A stretch of 64,000 nt of DNA from Nomia melanderi (taxonomy: Eukaryota > Arthropoda > Insecta > Hymenoptera > Halictidae), in contig NC_134999.1 in NCBI RefSeq assembly GCF_051020985.1, positions 22,043,160-22,107,159 on the forward strand. The letters run 5' to 3'. This document shows, piece by piece, positions 10,900-21,844 of the stretch. Position 1 is the first letter of the stretch, and every line of letters starts with the position of its first letter. A program made the position numbers and the translations under genes. The notes beneath the pieces are model-generated. The model was not told where the DNA came from and made no database searches. It saw only the letters and a program-made list of their open reading frames with translations.

Positions 10900-11094
10900 A
10901 ATGCACCAGGACTTCCTATATTCTGCTCCAACTGTTCAACGTAGAACTGCTAGAGAGAAACCTTCAATTTTTTGTTGAACGCTAGCTTTGTATAGATTCT
11001 CACTTAGTCGTTTCTAGCAAATGTGTGAAAAATATTAACCAGTTAAGCGTGGAATTTGAAAATTCTCTCATTGTGCGTGCAATAAAATCAAATA
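10900..11094. other. Complex sequence before the 11095 frame
   Basis: Non-repetitive. Holds TTAACCAGTTAAGC at about 11036; an inverted copy of the AACCAGTTAA core lies at about 11267-11279, so the fragment 11036-11280 may be bounded by short inverted repeats. Confidence 0.35.
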
Positions 11095-11244
11095 ATGAAG
11101 TGTACATTCGTTAAACGCAGGCCAAATGCACTTAAAATATATCCTAACGGAAAACTAAAGCAAAACGAAGAAGAATTACATGTTTGTCAAAAAATAAATG
11201 ATGCATCGTTGGAAAAGTTAGCACCATTAAGAGTTTTAAGGTGA
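11095..11244 (+). pseudogene. short reading frame, 49 codons, paired with the 6.6-kb copy
   Basis: ATG at 11095 opens MKCTFVKRRPNALK and continues NGKLKQNEEELHVCQK to a TGA at 11242. The core resembles the minus-strand frame at 6536-6760. No domain recognised. It lies between short inverted TTAACCAGTTAA-like words, which hints at a transposon remnant. Confidence 0.5.
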
Positions 11245-11284
11245 CGTGTGTATTTGTCAAACACAGTTAACTGGTTAAGTATTG

Positions 11285-12050
11285 CGAGAACAACATTCTT
11301 GTTGGAAACGATTCATTTTATGAAGCAGTATTACAATGGTAAGAGTTTCGAGTGATTATTTATCAGCTTTCAATGTATGGTATCATTCGCAGCGATAAAG
11401 TGCTGTTGTCATGTCAGAGGTGACTTACAACTGTTAAGGGTTGTATTCTAAAAAATACAATGGTCAACCTGAAAAGGTACGCTTGATGCTTATGACAGAC
11501 TTCGAAATTCTGGGTTTTTTCCTGGTTGTTCTGCTGCGGCTGTAAAGGTGACACCCTGATAATCTTGTATGCAGAGTTTTCTATGCATAACTTCAAGAAA
11601 AGCTATCACCAATAAAATGGAGAATTGTTGGGATCCAGTGCCAGTGCTCGAAGATTTAAAGAAAGAGAGATTATGATAGTGTGAAACGATTGTGCAGTTT
11701 AAATATCATTTGAATTTGTACCATTGTGGTTTAGCTAGTGATATTTGTGCAAGTAAATGATTGGAACATGTTCTGCATGATTCTAGAAAAGAAGGAATTG
11801 GTTAATTATTTTGAAAATTTTTTTTTGTATTTATAATCTTATTTTTTTCAATTTTATAATCTTTTATGAGATATAAAAGTTTAGTTCCTAGCTGTCCTAA
11901 ACAAAGTTTATTTACTACAACCCTCAACACTATTTCTAACCTGTCAAAAGACATCTTTTGCCATTCTAACCTAAAATTCTTTTCTCAGTTTCATCACTTC
12001 TACTCAATTGAATTTTGAACATTTCCTATAATTAATTTTACAATCTTTTA
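11285..12050. other. Complex low-repeat region
   Basis: One of the few long stretches without tandem repeats. All frames are broken by stops. Decayed transposase sequence is possible, but no motif could be confirmed. Confidence 0.35.
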
Positions 12051-12054
12051 TAAA

Positions 12055-12405
12055 ACATATTGTCAAATAACTTTTATAAAATACATTGTGAAATGACTTT
12101 TACAAATCATTGTCAAATGACTATTATAAAATACATTGTCAAATGACTATTAATAAACACATTGTCAAATGACTATTAATAAACACATTGCCAAATGACT
12201 TTTACAAATCATTTTCAAATGACTATTATAAAATACATTGTCAAATTACTATTATAAAACACATTGCCCAATGACTTTTACAAATTATTGTCAAATGACT
12301 TTTACAAAATATGTTGTCAAATGTCTTTTACAAAACACATTGTCAAACGACATTTACAAAACACATTGTCAAATGACTTTCATAAAACACACTGTCAAAT
12401 TTTGT
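12055..12405. repeat. 26-27-bp tandem repeat
   Basis: CATTGTCAAATGACTATTAA and CATTGTCAAATGACTTTTAC units, about 12 copies. Confidence 0.95.
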
Positions 12406-12429
12406 AAAAACATATCTTCCCTTAAAAAA

Positions 12430-12715
12430 ACGTCATCCGAGTACATATCACGCAATTTCCCGGAGGACGTGACACGAGTCACGTCGCGCATTAGAAATCC
12501 CCCCTCGTCGCAGGGGGAGAACGGGAACGGCGAGTATTCAGGAAACCAGAGGCGCTGCACGCATAAATCACAGCTGTATTTCCTAGTCGGCTGATCTTTC
12601 GTCAAATACCTGTTGCACCTGCCGACCGATGCACCGAGATGACCCCTGGGGGTCAACCGGCACGCGCCTGTCCATGAATCCGAATCACGGATTCCTTATT
12701 TCGAGGTTATTCGTA
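12430..12715 (+). other. GC-rich island holding first copy of a direct repeat (12581-12668)
   Basis: 12581-12668 reads TCCTAGTCGG, CGTCAAATACCTGTTGCACC, GATGACCCC, GTCAACCGGCACGCGCC; it recurs at 13789-13870. TGACCCC/GGGGTCA arms near 12640 make a tight hairpin. Confidence 0.8.
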
Positions 12716-12790
12716 TGTCGAAAGTGTTGAATGTTAAAAGTGCTGAATGTTGAAAGTGCTGAATGTTGAAAGTGTTGAATGTTGAAATGA
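12716..12790. repeat. 16-bp tandem repeat
   Basis: GAATGTTGAAAGTGCT repeated four to five times. Confidence 0.9.
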
Positions 12791-12849
12791 GTTTGGAGAT
12801 AAGTTTCGTTTGAGTAGTGTAGTGAGTATATGGAGAAAGTGAAATGTCT

Positions 12850-13788
12850 ATTGTTATAGTTTATTGTTGTGGTTTGTTGTTATAATATATAATGTTATAA
12901 TTTGTTATTGGAATCTATATTGCTACAACCTAAATTGTCACAATTTGTTGTCACAATCTATATTGTTACAATTTGTTATTACAATCTATATAGTTACAAC
13001 CTAAATTGTTACAATTTGTTGTCACAATCTATATTGTCACAATTTATTATCACAATCTATATTGTCACAATTAGATGCCAGAATTTATTGTCGCAATCAA
13101 TATTGTCATATAGATCAATCAATATTGTGACAATCAATATTGTCACCATTTGTTGTCACAATTTATTATTTTGACAATCTATACTGTTACAACCCAAATT
13201 ATCACAATTTGTTGTCACAATGTATCGTCACAATCATTATTGTAACAACCTATATTGTCACAATTTATTGTTACAATCTATATTGTTACAACCCAAATTA
13301 TCACAATTTGTCGTCACAATGTATCGTCACAATCAATATTGTGACAATTAATATTGTCACAATCAATGTTGTCACAACCAATGCTGTCACAATCAATGTT
13401 GTCACAACCAATGCTGTCATAATCAATATTGTGACAACCAATACTGTTACAAACCTATATTGTTACAAACCTGTATTGTCACAATTTGTCGTCACAATTT
13501 ACCATCACAAACTATACTGTCACAATTTATTGTCAGAATTTATCATCACAAACTATATTGCCAGAATTTGTTGTTACCATTTATCATCACAAGTTGTTGT
13601 CACAATTTATTGCTATAATCTATATTGTCACAATTTGTTGTCACAATTTATATCTCGCAATTTGTTGTCACAACCTATATTGTCACAATTTGTTTTCACA
13701 ATCTGTATTATCACAATTTGTTGTCACAATTTGTTGCTACAATCTACATTGTTACAATTTATCGTCACAATCTATATACAATAATATT
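12850..13788. repeat. Long degenerate CACAATNTNTTGT repeat
   Basis: About 900 bp of 13-16-bp units such as TATTGTCACAATTTGTTGTC. Many adjacent units are dyads (ATTGTNACAAT). The long plus frames here are translated repeat. Confidence 0.95.
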
Positions 13789-14165
13789 CCCTAGTCCCCG
13801 ACCTTCCGTCAAATACCTGTTGCACCTGTTGACCGCGCCGCGATGACCCCGGAGTCAACCGGCACGCGCCGGCATTTCCCTTTTTATCGATCCACCGGAC
13901 GCCGCGTGATGCGCCTCCTCTAATTTACCTGCTGTCAGATAAGACAGCGCGAATCCAGTTTCCCTCGTGGCTGCCGGCCGCGAGCATGCGCGGCACGTGC
14001 AGCGAATAGAATTCAAATGCGCCGCCAGAGGAATTCCTGCGGACGGTGGTCACGATCCCTGCCTAGAGCCACGCTCAGAGGAACGAAAATATTCGTGTAC
14101 TAACGAGTGTACTGCTAATCGACAACACGACGATTTTCTAGGCGCCTTGTGCTGGGTGTTCTTGA
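13789..14165 (+). other. GC-rich island, second direct copy (13789-13870) and unique right part
   Basis: Copy of 12581-12668 with the same block order. Then CpG-rich complex sequence with no gene recognised. Confidence 0.8.
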
Positions 14166-14199
14166 GTCATTGAATTTACAAGCTAATTATAAAGTTTAA

Positions 14200-14870
14200 A
14201 ATTTTTACTTTTATATGAGAGTTAAAAATTAAATACACTAATTAAACTCAAAAAATTAATACAGTAAGAATCATTAAATTTATAAGGTAACTATAAAATT
14301 TGAAATTTTTACTTCCATCTGACAATTGAATTTATTGATAAACATAACCTAACAAAAGAACACAGTGATAAATAATTTTACAATCATCCCATTAAGACTC
14401 AAAAAATCAGTACAGTAAGAATCATCAAATTTACAAAGTTATACAATTTTTAATTTTTACTTTCATATGAGAGTTCTAAATTAATTACACTAATTGAACT
14501 CAAAAAATCAATACAGTAAGAATCATCAAATTTACAAAGTAATAAAATTAAAAATTTTCACTTCAAATTTTTACTAATGAAAAGGTTAGCTGATAAACAT
14601 AACCTAACAAAAGCACACACTGCTAAATCATTTTACAATCATCCCATTAAAATTCAAAAAATCAGTACAGTAAGAATCATCAAATTTACAAGGGAAATAT
14701 AAAATTTGAAATTTTTACTTACACCTGACAGTTCAAAATAAATTACACTAATGAAAAGATTTACTAATAAAGAATAACTAATAAAAGCACTCACTAATAT
14801 TCAATAAGAATGATTAAATTCACAGAGTTATAAAATTCAAAATTTTTAAAAAGTTCAAAAAACATCTACT
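14200..14870 (+). repeat. Tandem AATCATCCCATTA module
   Basis: Blocks AAAAATCAGTACAGTAAGAA, TCATCAAATTTACAA, ACAATCATCCCATTA and AAACATAACCTAACAAAAGC recur four to five times. A single copy lies at 7800. Confidence 0.9.
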
Positions 14871-14872
14871 AG

Positions 14873-15225
14873 ATCTAACCTGTAAATTCTTTGACATCAG
14901 TTTTATTCACAAGTGTGTTTGTTGTTAATGTATTTTTGGAATAGTTTTTAAATGTTGTTTTTAATGTCATTGATAGTATATTATATATAGTACATATATT
15001 ATATATTATATGCATTGTAATATGTTATTGTATAATAATAACAATAATAATAATGTAACAACAATGATAATAATACAATATAATGATAACAACAATAATA
15101 TAATAATAATAATACTAATATTTATTATTTATTTAATATTTAATATTTACTTACTAAGTAAATAATACGTCGAGTGGTTAACCGTCATCAACATCAAATT
15201 CAAATGACACCTCACTTTCTATTTT
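14873..15225 (+). repeat. Dispersed element X, copy 1
   Basis: Starts at TCTAACCTGT, passes CAGTTTTATTC, GTTGTTAATGTATTTTTGG, ATTATATATA and an AATAATAACAATAATA microsatellite, and ends at CTAAGTAAATAATACGTCGA, GGTTAACCGTCATCAA and CACTTTCTA. The same order is found at 19786-20300. Confidence 0.9.
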
Positions 15226-15570
15226 CTTTAATGTTTAATATTTATTCACTATTTATTCACTATTTATTTCCTATTTATTTAATATTTACTATTTACCATT
15301 CACTATTTACTTAATATTTACTATTTGTCATTCACTATTTATTTAATATTTACTATTTGCCATTCACTATGTATTTAATATTTACTATTTGCCATTCACT
15401 ATTTATTTAATATTTACTATTTACCATTCACTATTTATTTAATATTTACTATTTACCATTCACTATTTATTTAATATTTATTTAGTATTTATTTACTATT
15501 TATTTACCATTTATTTACCATTTATTCACTATTTATTTACTATTTATTTAATATTCAATATTCACTCACT
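15226..15570. repeat. TATTTATTTACTATT minisatellite
   Basis: Units such as TTTAATATTTACTATTTACC and ATTCACTATTTA. The related array at 20300-20560 also follows element X. Confidence 0.9.
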
Positions 15571-15599
15571 AAACAAACAATACCTCAAGACACTCTCCA

Positions 15600-16025
15600 C
15601 AATTACTCCAAAAACCACCATCCCCACATTAAATCCAAAAACCACCATCCCCCACATTAAATCCAAAAACCACCTTATCGTGAAATTTGAATAACGCCGG
15701 CGACCGGACGGCGCGCTCCGTGATTCTATCCGAACCCGCCCGCATGTTCGCCGCGACGGCCCACTGTCGAATAAACATCATAAACGTCGTTCCCCGCGGA
15801 CGCAACGCCGGCGAATAAATTCCGCGGGACGAAAAACTCCGGGCGAGCGTCTGGCCGGTTCGTGGAAACGCGCGCAACGAAACGCCGCGCGGCGGGGCCG
15901 GGGGGGAGGGGCGATTGGGAGAAGAAGACGCCCACGTGGCGCCGCGGTAACGTCCGCGGGGATTTTCATTCATCTATAACTCCGCCCGGCTGAGCTTCTT
16001 CCTGGTACCGGTACGCGAGAGCTAG
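15600..16025. other. GC-rich island, CpG-dense
   Basis: C/A-rich left flank holds a dimer of AAATCCAAAAACCACC. The core (15690-15970) is one of the most GC-rich stretches here. Three overlapping minus frames without domains come from low stop density. Confidence 0.6.
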
Positions 16026-16029
16026 GATT

Positions 16030-16600
16030 GTGTTGTTAGACGAGGATTGTGCTGCTGTGTATGGGTTAAAGAATTGTTTAAATTTTTTTTAGTACTTTTG
16101 TGCAGTTGTATATGGGTAGTGAAGAATTGTTTAAATTTTTTTAGTGATGAGTTTGTGGAAGATGTTTATTTAGTGTTGTTGTTGTTGTTGTTGGTGATTG
16201 GAATATGTGAAAAATGAGAATTAAAAATATAAACAAATTTAAAGTGACTTGGATGTTGAGTTGATTGAAAAACATTTAGTGTTGTTGTTGTTGGTGGTGG
16301 TGGGTACATGGGAAAAATGAAAATTAAAAATGTAAACAAATGTTATTTAAACTGACATAAATATTGTGTTGGTAGAAAGATATTTAGTGTTATTGTTGTT
16401 GTTCATGTGTTGGTGTGAAAAGTGAAAATTAAAAATGTAAAAAAAAATCATCTAAACTAACTCGGGGGTTGAATTGATAAAAAGGATATTTATTTAGTAT
16501 TATTGTTGATGTTGCTGTTGTTGTTAATGTGTTGGTGTGAAAAATGAAAATTAAAAATTTAAAAAAGAAAGTCAATACATTACAATTTTATTGTATGTTG
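16030..16600. repeat. G/T-rich tandem repeat of about 118 bp
   Basis: Blocks TTTAGTGTTGTTGTTGTTG, GAAAAATGAAAATTAAAAAT and GTAAAC repeat four times between 16130 and 16570. Confidence 0.85.
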
Positions 16601-16690
16601 ACTTACTCCTTATACTGCATACTTTATGGGTGACACCTAGTGTATCACTACAACTCAATGTAAAATTCACCTATCATTTCAATCATCTGA

Positions 16691-17050
16691 GGGAAATTCA
16701 AACTGTATTTCTAAGTGAACTGAACTGAAAAAAATTATGTAACACAATGAAAGTACAATAAACACACAAACAAAGTTTCGAGTCAATCATTGTTACACAT
16801 TTGTTTATAAAAATTCCCAAAGTATCAATACTTTTAACCAAGAAAAAAGAACTTCCCCCCTTAATTGCTCGGCAATTCAACCTGTATTTTTATGTGAGTT
16901 GATCTGAAAAAATTTACATAACACAAAGAAACTATAACAAACACACCCACAAAGTTTGAGATCAATCACAGTTACATTTTCCTCAATAAAAATTCCCAAA
17001 GTATCAATACTTTTATCCAAGAAAGAAGACTGTCCCCCCTTAATTGCTCG
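16691..17050 (+). repeat. 180-bp tandem repeat, two units
   Basis: Units start at 16691 and 16871 and end before 17051, an exact 180-bp period. Shared blocks: CTGAAAAAA, AAACACAC, AAAATTCCCAAAGTATCAAT, CCCCCCTTAATTGCTCGG. The same unit recurs in three tandem copies at 20831-21280. Confidence 0.95.
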
Positions 17051-17440
17051 GTGTAAGCGGCGCGAATCGTTCCCGTCGGAAACATCGTTGCAACAGTAGG
17101 GAATCAGTTGAATCACGGTAGGCCAGGTGGAATCTTTTGTGCGACGCCGAGCGGAACGCGCTGCATCATCCATTTGGATGGACGTCGGGAACTGTTCCCC
17201 GAGAAAAACTAGGAAAGACACATGCGTGGCCGGACTTTTATCCTCGCGTTAGCCCGTAATGGACCAATGGCGGCCCTCCTTTTCTGCTGGTTGTCACGCA
17301 TCCGACGGGACTTCCTTGAAGCCTTCGGAACGCCTTTCAGGACAAGAAGCCGCGTCTATCGGTCGTTCGCGTTTACTTATTTCATGGACTAAATAACGAC
17401 AGTGAAATATGCGTTTTACGGGGTTCCTAACCTCTTTGTG
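17051..17440. other. GC-rich island
   Basis: Complex CpG-containing sequence. A minus frame 16877-17221 overlaps the 180-bp repeat and is not credible. G/T-rich sequence follows. Confidence 0.5.
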
Positions 17441-17930
17441 GACCTGTGTGTGGAATACATGAGCGTTGAGAGTTATTAATCTGTCTTGTAACTTTTGTGG
17501 TTTTGTGGGAATTCTTTTGAGGTTTTGTGGGATTCGTGTATTTTTGAAAATGAGGTTAAATCTACCACAGATTAGAATGATTTTGAAAATAGTTTTATTT
17601 AAATTTGGTGGGTCTGCGTGTGGAATCCATGAGCAGTGAGCGCCTTTAATCCGCCTTGTAACTTTTGAGGTTTTGTGGGATTTAATTTGGGGGTTGTGTA
17701 TTTGTTAAAATGAGGTTAGATTTATTATTTTGGAATTGGTGAGGTTTAGAAGTATGTGGGATGACTTTGCAAATAGTTTAATTTAAATTTTGTGGGCCTG
17801 TGTGTAGAATCTATAAGCATTGAGAGTCATTAATCCGCCTTGTAACTTTTGTGGTTTCGTGAGAATTCTTTTGAGGTTATGTGGGATGTCATTTCAAGTT
17901 TTGTGGGATTAGTGTATTTTTTAAAGGAAC
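17440..17930. repeat. G/T-rich tandem repeat of about 175 bp, three units
   Basis: CCTGTGTGTGGAATACATGA, TTAATCNGNCTTGTAACTTT and TTTTGTGGG blocks start near 17442, 17611 and 17795. Confidence 0.85.
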
Positions 17931-17934
17931 CCAC

Positions 17935-18335
17935 AATTCATGTATACTACTCACACAAAAACATTCATAAAAATCCTCCAACACTATATCACAAAACAAC
18001 CAAAATACTCACACAAAAAAATCTCAAAATACCAAAAAAAATTCCAGAAACCACATCAGAACACAATGATCTCACAAACCACGTGTACTACTCCTCACAT
18101 AAAAACATCCACAAAAATTCTGCCCCACAATCTCACAAAACAACCAAACATTCACGTAAAAAAATCCCAAAATTCCAGAAACCACATCAGAACACAAAAC
18201 CCACAAACCACGTGTACTACACACACAAAAACGCCCACAAAAATCCTCTAACATTATCATACAATACAACCAAACACCTACACAAAAAAATTCCAGAAAC
18301 CACAACAGCACACAATAATCCCACAAACCACGTGT
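17935..18335. repeat. C/A-rich tandem repeat of about 130 bp, three to four units
   Basis: Each unit has AACCACGTGTA (CACGTG at about 18079, 18208 and 18328), CACAAAAAC, TCACAAAACAACCAAA and CCAGAAACCACA. Frames here are translated repeat. It adjoins the G/T-rich array with opposite skew. Confidence 0.9.
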
Positions 18336-18339
18336 ATAC

Positions 18340-18690
18340 AGATCCACGCTCGCAAGGAAAAAAATGCCCACGCACCCCAGCCAACCGGCACGCCAGCACT
18401 AATAGTCTCCGGCGGCGTTCCGCGTCTTCCGCCTCGAATTAAAGGAGAGGCTGGGGAAAAGTCCGCCGGGAGATCGACGGGACCGAGGATTCCGCCGCCG
18501 TGGACGTATATTTTAAAGTCGCTTTAATTTTAATCGGGCCCGAGCCGGTCACTATCAATTAAAGTGCATTACAGCCACGACGAGCAAGACTGTCCATCCG
18601 GGGAGGCAGTTCGTTCCACTTTGGCTGGCTGGCGTGGTTCGAGAATTTAGGTATCGTTGACTTGGGGGTTTTCAATATGGGAGACACGGG
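18340..18690. other. GC-rich island
   Basis: CpG-rich complex sequence, no gene recognised. CGTGGTTCGAGAATT near 18633 also occurs at 9790. Confidence 0.5.
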
Positions 18691-18699
18691 TTGTTGCTT

Positions 18700-18965
18700 G
18701 GAAGTGTCAGAATTTTTAATAAAAATTAATGTTTATATTGTGGTATGTAGAAATAAATAAATATATTAAGGTGACAGTGCAAGTTTGGTGAAGTAATGTC
18801 TATTTTGTGATAAAGTAATTAGGTTAGAAATTGTTAAAAAAATTGATGTTCTTATTGTAACATGTGGAAATAAATAAACATATTAAGGTAACAGTAGAAA
18901 TTTAGTCATGTGATGTTTATTTTGTAATAATGTTATTATTATTTCAAACATGTCTGTATTATTAT
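18700..18965 (+). repeat. AAATAAATAAAC module, two units
   Basis: Blocks AAAATTAATGTTTATATTG, TAGAAATAAATAAAT, AAGGTGACAGTG and AATGTCTATTTTGT repeat. Related to 35345-35800. Confidence 0.8.
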
Positions 18966-18970
18966 ATCTA

Positions 18971-19125
18971 TTAACCCTTTGCACTCGATGTGACGTTATC
19001 ACTCACCACTCGATTTCACACAGTAAAACTATAAAATTTGATATTTAATATTACACATCGCATAACCCATCAATTTGAAAAACATTAAAATAAAATATCT
19101 TTGTTCTACAATATCTCTTAGAATT
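18971..19125 (+). mobile_element. Candidate piggyBac-type MITE end
   Basis: TTAACCCTTTGCACTCGATG begins at 18971. TTAA plus CCC(T/C)TT(T)GCACTCG is typical of piggyBac-type termini in insects. No matching right end is visible, so it is either truncated or chance. Confidence 0.35.
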
Positions 19126-19129
19126 AATT

Positions 19130-19610
19130 TCACAAAATATTGTTCTTATTGAGATAAACAACAAAAATTACAAACAACAAAATTTACAAATAACAAAAAT
19201 TGAAGACAATCAAATCTACAAACAACCAAAATTGAAAACAACAAAATCTACAAATAAAAAAAATGGAAAACAACAAAAATTCTAAATTACAGCAATTCTG
19301 AGTCACAAAAATTATAAACAAAAATTCTAAATCACAAAAATTATAAATAACAAAAATTATGAATCAAATTATAAACAACAAAAATTATAAATCCCAAAAA
19401 CTGTAACCAATAAAAACTACAAACAACAAAAATTGAAAGGAACAAAAATTTAAACAACAGAAATTGAAAACAAAATCTACAAACAAAAAAACTCCAAATC
19501 ACAAAAATTCCACACAAAAACTCCAAGTCCACGCAAAACCTCCAACCGCAAAAATCCAAAAACCCGAGCACAAAACCAAACACAATTTCCTCCAAACAGC
19601 ACAAATCGCA
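19130..19610. repeat. C/A-rich AACAAAAATTATAAA repeat
   Basis: About 30 units of a 16-17-bp repeat, almost free of G on the + strand. Confidence 0.9.
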
Positions 19611-19619
19611 GCATAAAGG

Positions 19620-19785
19620 TTGTAAACCGCTGTCGCAGCTTATCGCGGAACGGACGCCAGCGCTCGCGTAGGTTTCAGAAGCCCTGGGGGCCCGGAGGCC
19701 GTCAGCCTAGGCGCTTAGAACTCGCATCGGGAGGCGCGTCACGTCTCCGAGGGGTTTTCTTCTTTCTTTCCCCTACTAGGGCCTA
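19620..19785 (+). other. GC-rich island, first direct copy (19693-19772)
   Basis: CGGAGGCCGTCAGCCTAG, GCTTAGAACTCGCATCG, GAGGCGC and CACGTCTCCGAGGGGTTTTC recur at 20571-20646. Confidence 0.85.
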
Positions 19786-20300
19786 ACCTGTTAACTCTTT
19801 CACGTCAGTTTTATTCGCTAGTGTGCTTGTTGTTAATGTATTTTTCGGATGGTTGTCAAATGTTGTTTTTAATGTTATTGGCAGTTTATTATATATACTA
19901 TATATATTATATATAATATAGTATGTTATTGTATAATATTAATAACAATAACAACAATATAATAATATAATATAATAATAACAATAATAATATGACAATA
20001 TAATAATAACAACAATAATAATATGATAATATAATGATAACAACAATAATAATAACATGATAATATAATAACATCAACAATAATAATATGATAGTATAAT
20101 GATAACAATAATAATAATATGACAGTATAATAATAACAACAATAATAATGTAATAATATAATAATAGTACAATAGTAATAATACTAATATTTATTATTTA
20201 TTTAATATTTAATATTTACTTACTAAGTAAATAATACGTCGAGGGGTTAACCGTCATCAACGCAAAATTCAAATAACACGTCACTTTCTACAATCCACAA
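19786..20300 (+). repeat. Dispersed element X, copy 2
   Basis: Same block order as 14873-15225, with a longer AATAATAACAACAATAATAA microsatellite inside (19940-20170) and the same end, CTAAGTAAATAATACGTCGA, GGTTAACCGTCATCAA. Confidence 0.9.
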
Positions 20301-20570
20301 TTCCAAAAACTATCATGCCTCCTTATTAAATTTAAAAACATAACCTTTTTTTTAGTCAGCAAAACTAACAACACACAAAAGCAAAATAATAATAGCATTT
20401 ACTATTTATTTAATGTTTAATATTTATTTACTATTTATTTTATATTCACTATTTATTTACTATTTATTTGATATTCACTATTTATTTACTATTTATTTGA
20501 TATTTACTATTTATTTACTATTGGGTATTTACTATGTAATATTTACTATTTATTATTTATTACATATATG
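20300..20570. repeat. TTTACTATTTATTTA minisatellite
   Basis: Units of TTTACTATTTATTTGATATT. The counterpart of 15226-15570, after element X in both places. Confidence 0.9.
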
Positions 20571-20830
20571 ACGGAGGCCGTCAGCCTAGGAGCTTAGAAT
20601 TCGCATCGAGAGGCGCATCACGTCTCCGAGGGGTTTTCTTCTTTTTCCCCCCTCTCTTCCATCTTACTCCTCGTCTTCTCCTTTTTCACGTGTTCCCTCT
20701 CTATGTTCCCTATATTTTTCTCTGGCAGCTTGTGCTGGCAGTTAAGTCACGCAACAGTGTACGTGTGCTCTCCGTTTACGCGGTTTGGTGATTATGTGGT
20801 TTGTTTACGTGGTGAATTATGGAATGGAGA
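20571..20830 (+). other. GC-rich island, second direct copy (20571-20646)
   Basis: Copy of 19693-19772, then pyrimidine-rich and unique sequence. Confidence 0.8.
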
Positions 20831-21280
20831 ATAACATACATGAAGTTTTGAGTTGATTATTGTTAGTTTTGTTTATAAAAATTTCTGAAGTATTGGTACT
20901 TTTAAGGAAGAAAAGAGAAATTCCCCCCTTAACTTCATGGATAATTAGAATTGTATTTTTAAGTGGACTGAACTGAAAAAAATTATGTAAGATAATGAAA
21001 CTATAACAAACACATGCACAAAGTTTCAAGTCAATAACTATTACACTTTTGTTTATAAAAATTCCCAAAGTATCAATACTTTTAACTAAGAAAAGAGAAA
21101 TTCCCTCCTTAACATCACGGGCAATTAGAATTGTATTTTTAAGTGAACTGAATTGAAAAAAATTATGTAATATAATAAAACTATAGGAAACACATACACA
21201 AAGTTTCAAATCGATCATTGTTACACTTTTGTTTATAAAAATTCTCAAAGTATCGATACTTTTAATCAAGAAAAAAGAGG
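20831..21280 (+). repeat. 180-bp tandem repeat, three units
   Basis: Unit boundaries at GG 20939 and 21119 give a 180-bp period. The first unit is partial on its left and the third lacks the CCTTAA end. Same family and orientation as 16691-17050. Confidence 0.95.
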
Positions 21281-21289
21281 TTTAACTAT

Positions 21290-21530
21290 AATAATTTAAC
21301 TATCAAACTAATGTTAATAAACAATTTTTACACTTCCATACTTAAATTAAACCTGAAACCCTCAGTACCTCAAAATGTTAAATAACTAAAACCAAATAAA
21401 TACAATAAGTTTATTTATTTGGTTTAATTTAAATATAGAAATCTGAAAATTATTTATTAACATTAATGTTTACACTTTCATACTTAAATTAAACTTGAAA
21501 CCTCCACTATCTCAAAACATCAAATACATA
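21290..21530. repeat. Dimer with ACTTAAATTAAAC blocks
   Basis: TTTACACTTCCATACTTAAA, TTAAACCTGAAACC and CTCAAAA occur near 21325 and 21470. A small dyad ATAAATACAATAAGTTTATTTAT lies between. Confidence 0.8.
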
Positions 21531-21844
21531 CTTATTTCCATCCGCGCAAAAAGAATCCGCTCCGCGTAAACAGAGGGAAGCTCTGAACACTGTACAAGCA
21601 AGGGGGCGACGGTTCAGAATGAATTTCGTCGGCGTCGAATTGCATTCCGAAGGGCCCCGCCGTTTCCTGTCCGCGTGTCCTCCAAGCAGCCTTGCCGCGT
21701 GCCTTTATTCCTCCTTTTACTTTCCTTTTCTCTCGTTTCCTTCGCTCTCTCTTTTTCCTCTTTTTTTCTCGTTCGTTTATTATGCGCCACCCCGATGGAG
21801 CCAAGATACCGTCCACTGATGAGAAGGCCAATCATGCTTGTCGG
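21531..21844 (+). other. GC-rich island, first direct copy (21634-21697)
   Basis: GTCGAATTGCATTCCGAAGG, TTTCCTG, GTGTCCTCCAAGCAGCCTTG recur at 23404-23465. A pyrimidine-rich tract follows (21710-21775). Several overlapping frames on both strands have no domain. Confidence 0.7.

Noticed and set aside
11285..11800. piggyBac-like transposase in the region after 11285
   Set aside because: Isolated short words looked suggestive but every frame is broken and no catalytic Asp motif could be placed.
13140..13784. 214-codon plus-strand frame
   Set aside because: Lies wholly within the CACAATTTGTTGT tandem repeat.
15629..15973. Three overlapping minus frames of 63-114 codons
   Set aside because: High GC lowers stop frequency; no frame has start context, domain or splice support above the others.
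9790..18650. GTGGTTCGAGAATT at 9790 and 18633 as tRNA B-boxes
   Set aside because: They lack the final CC of the B-box, an A-box at the right distance and a T-run after.
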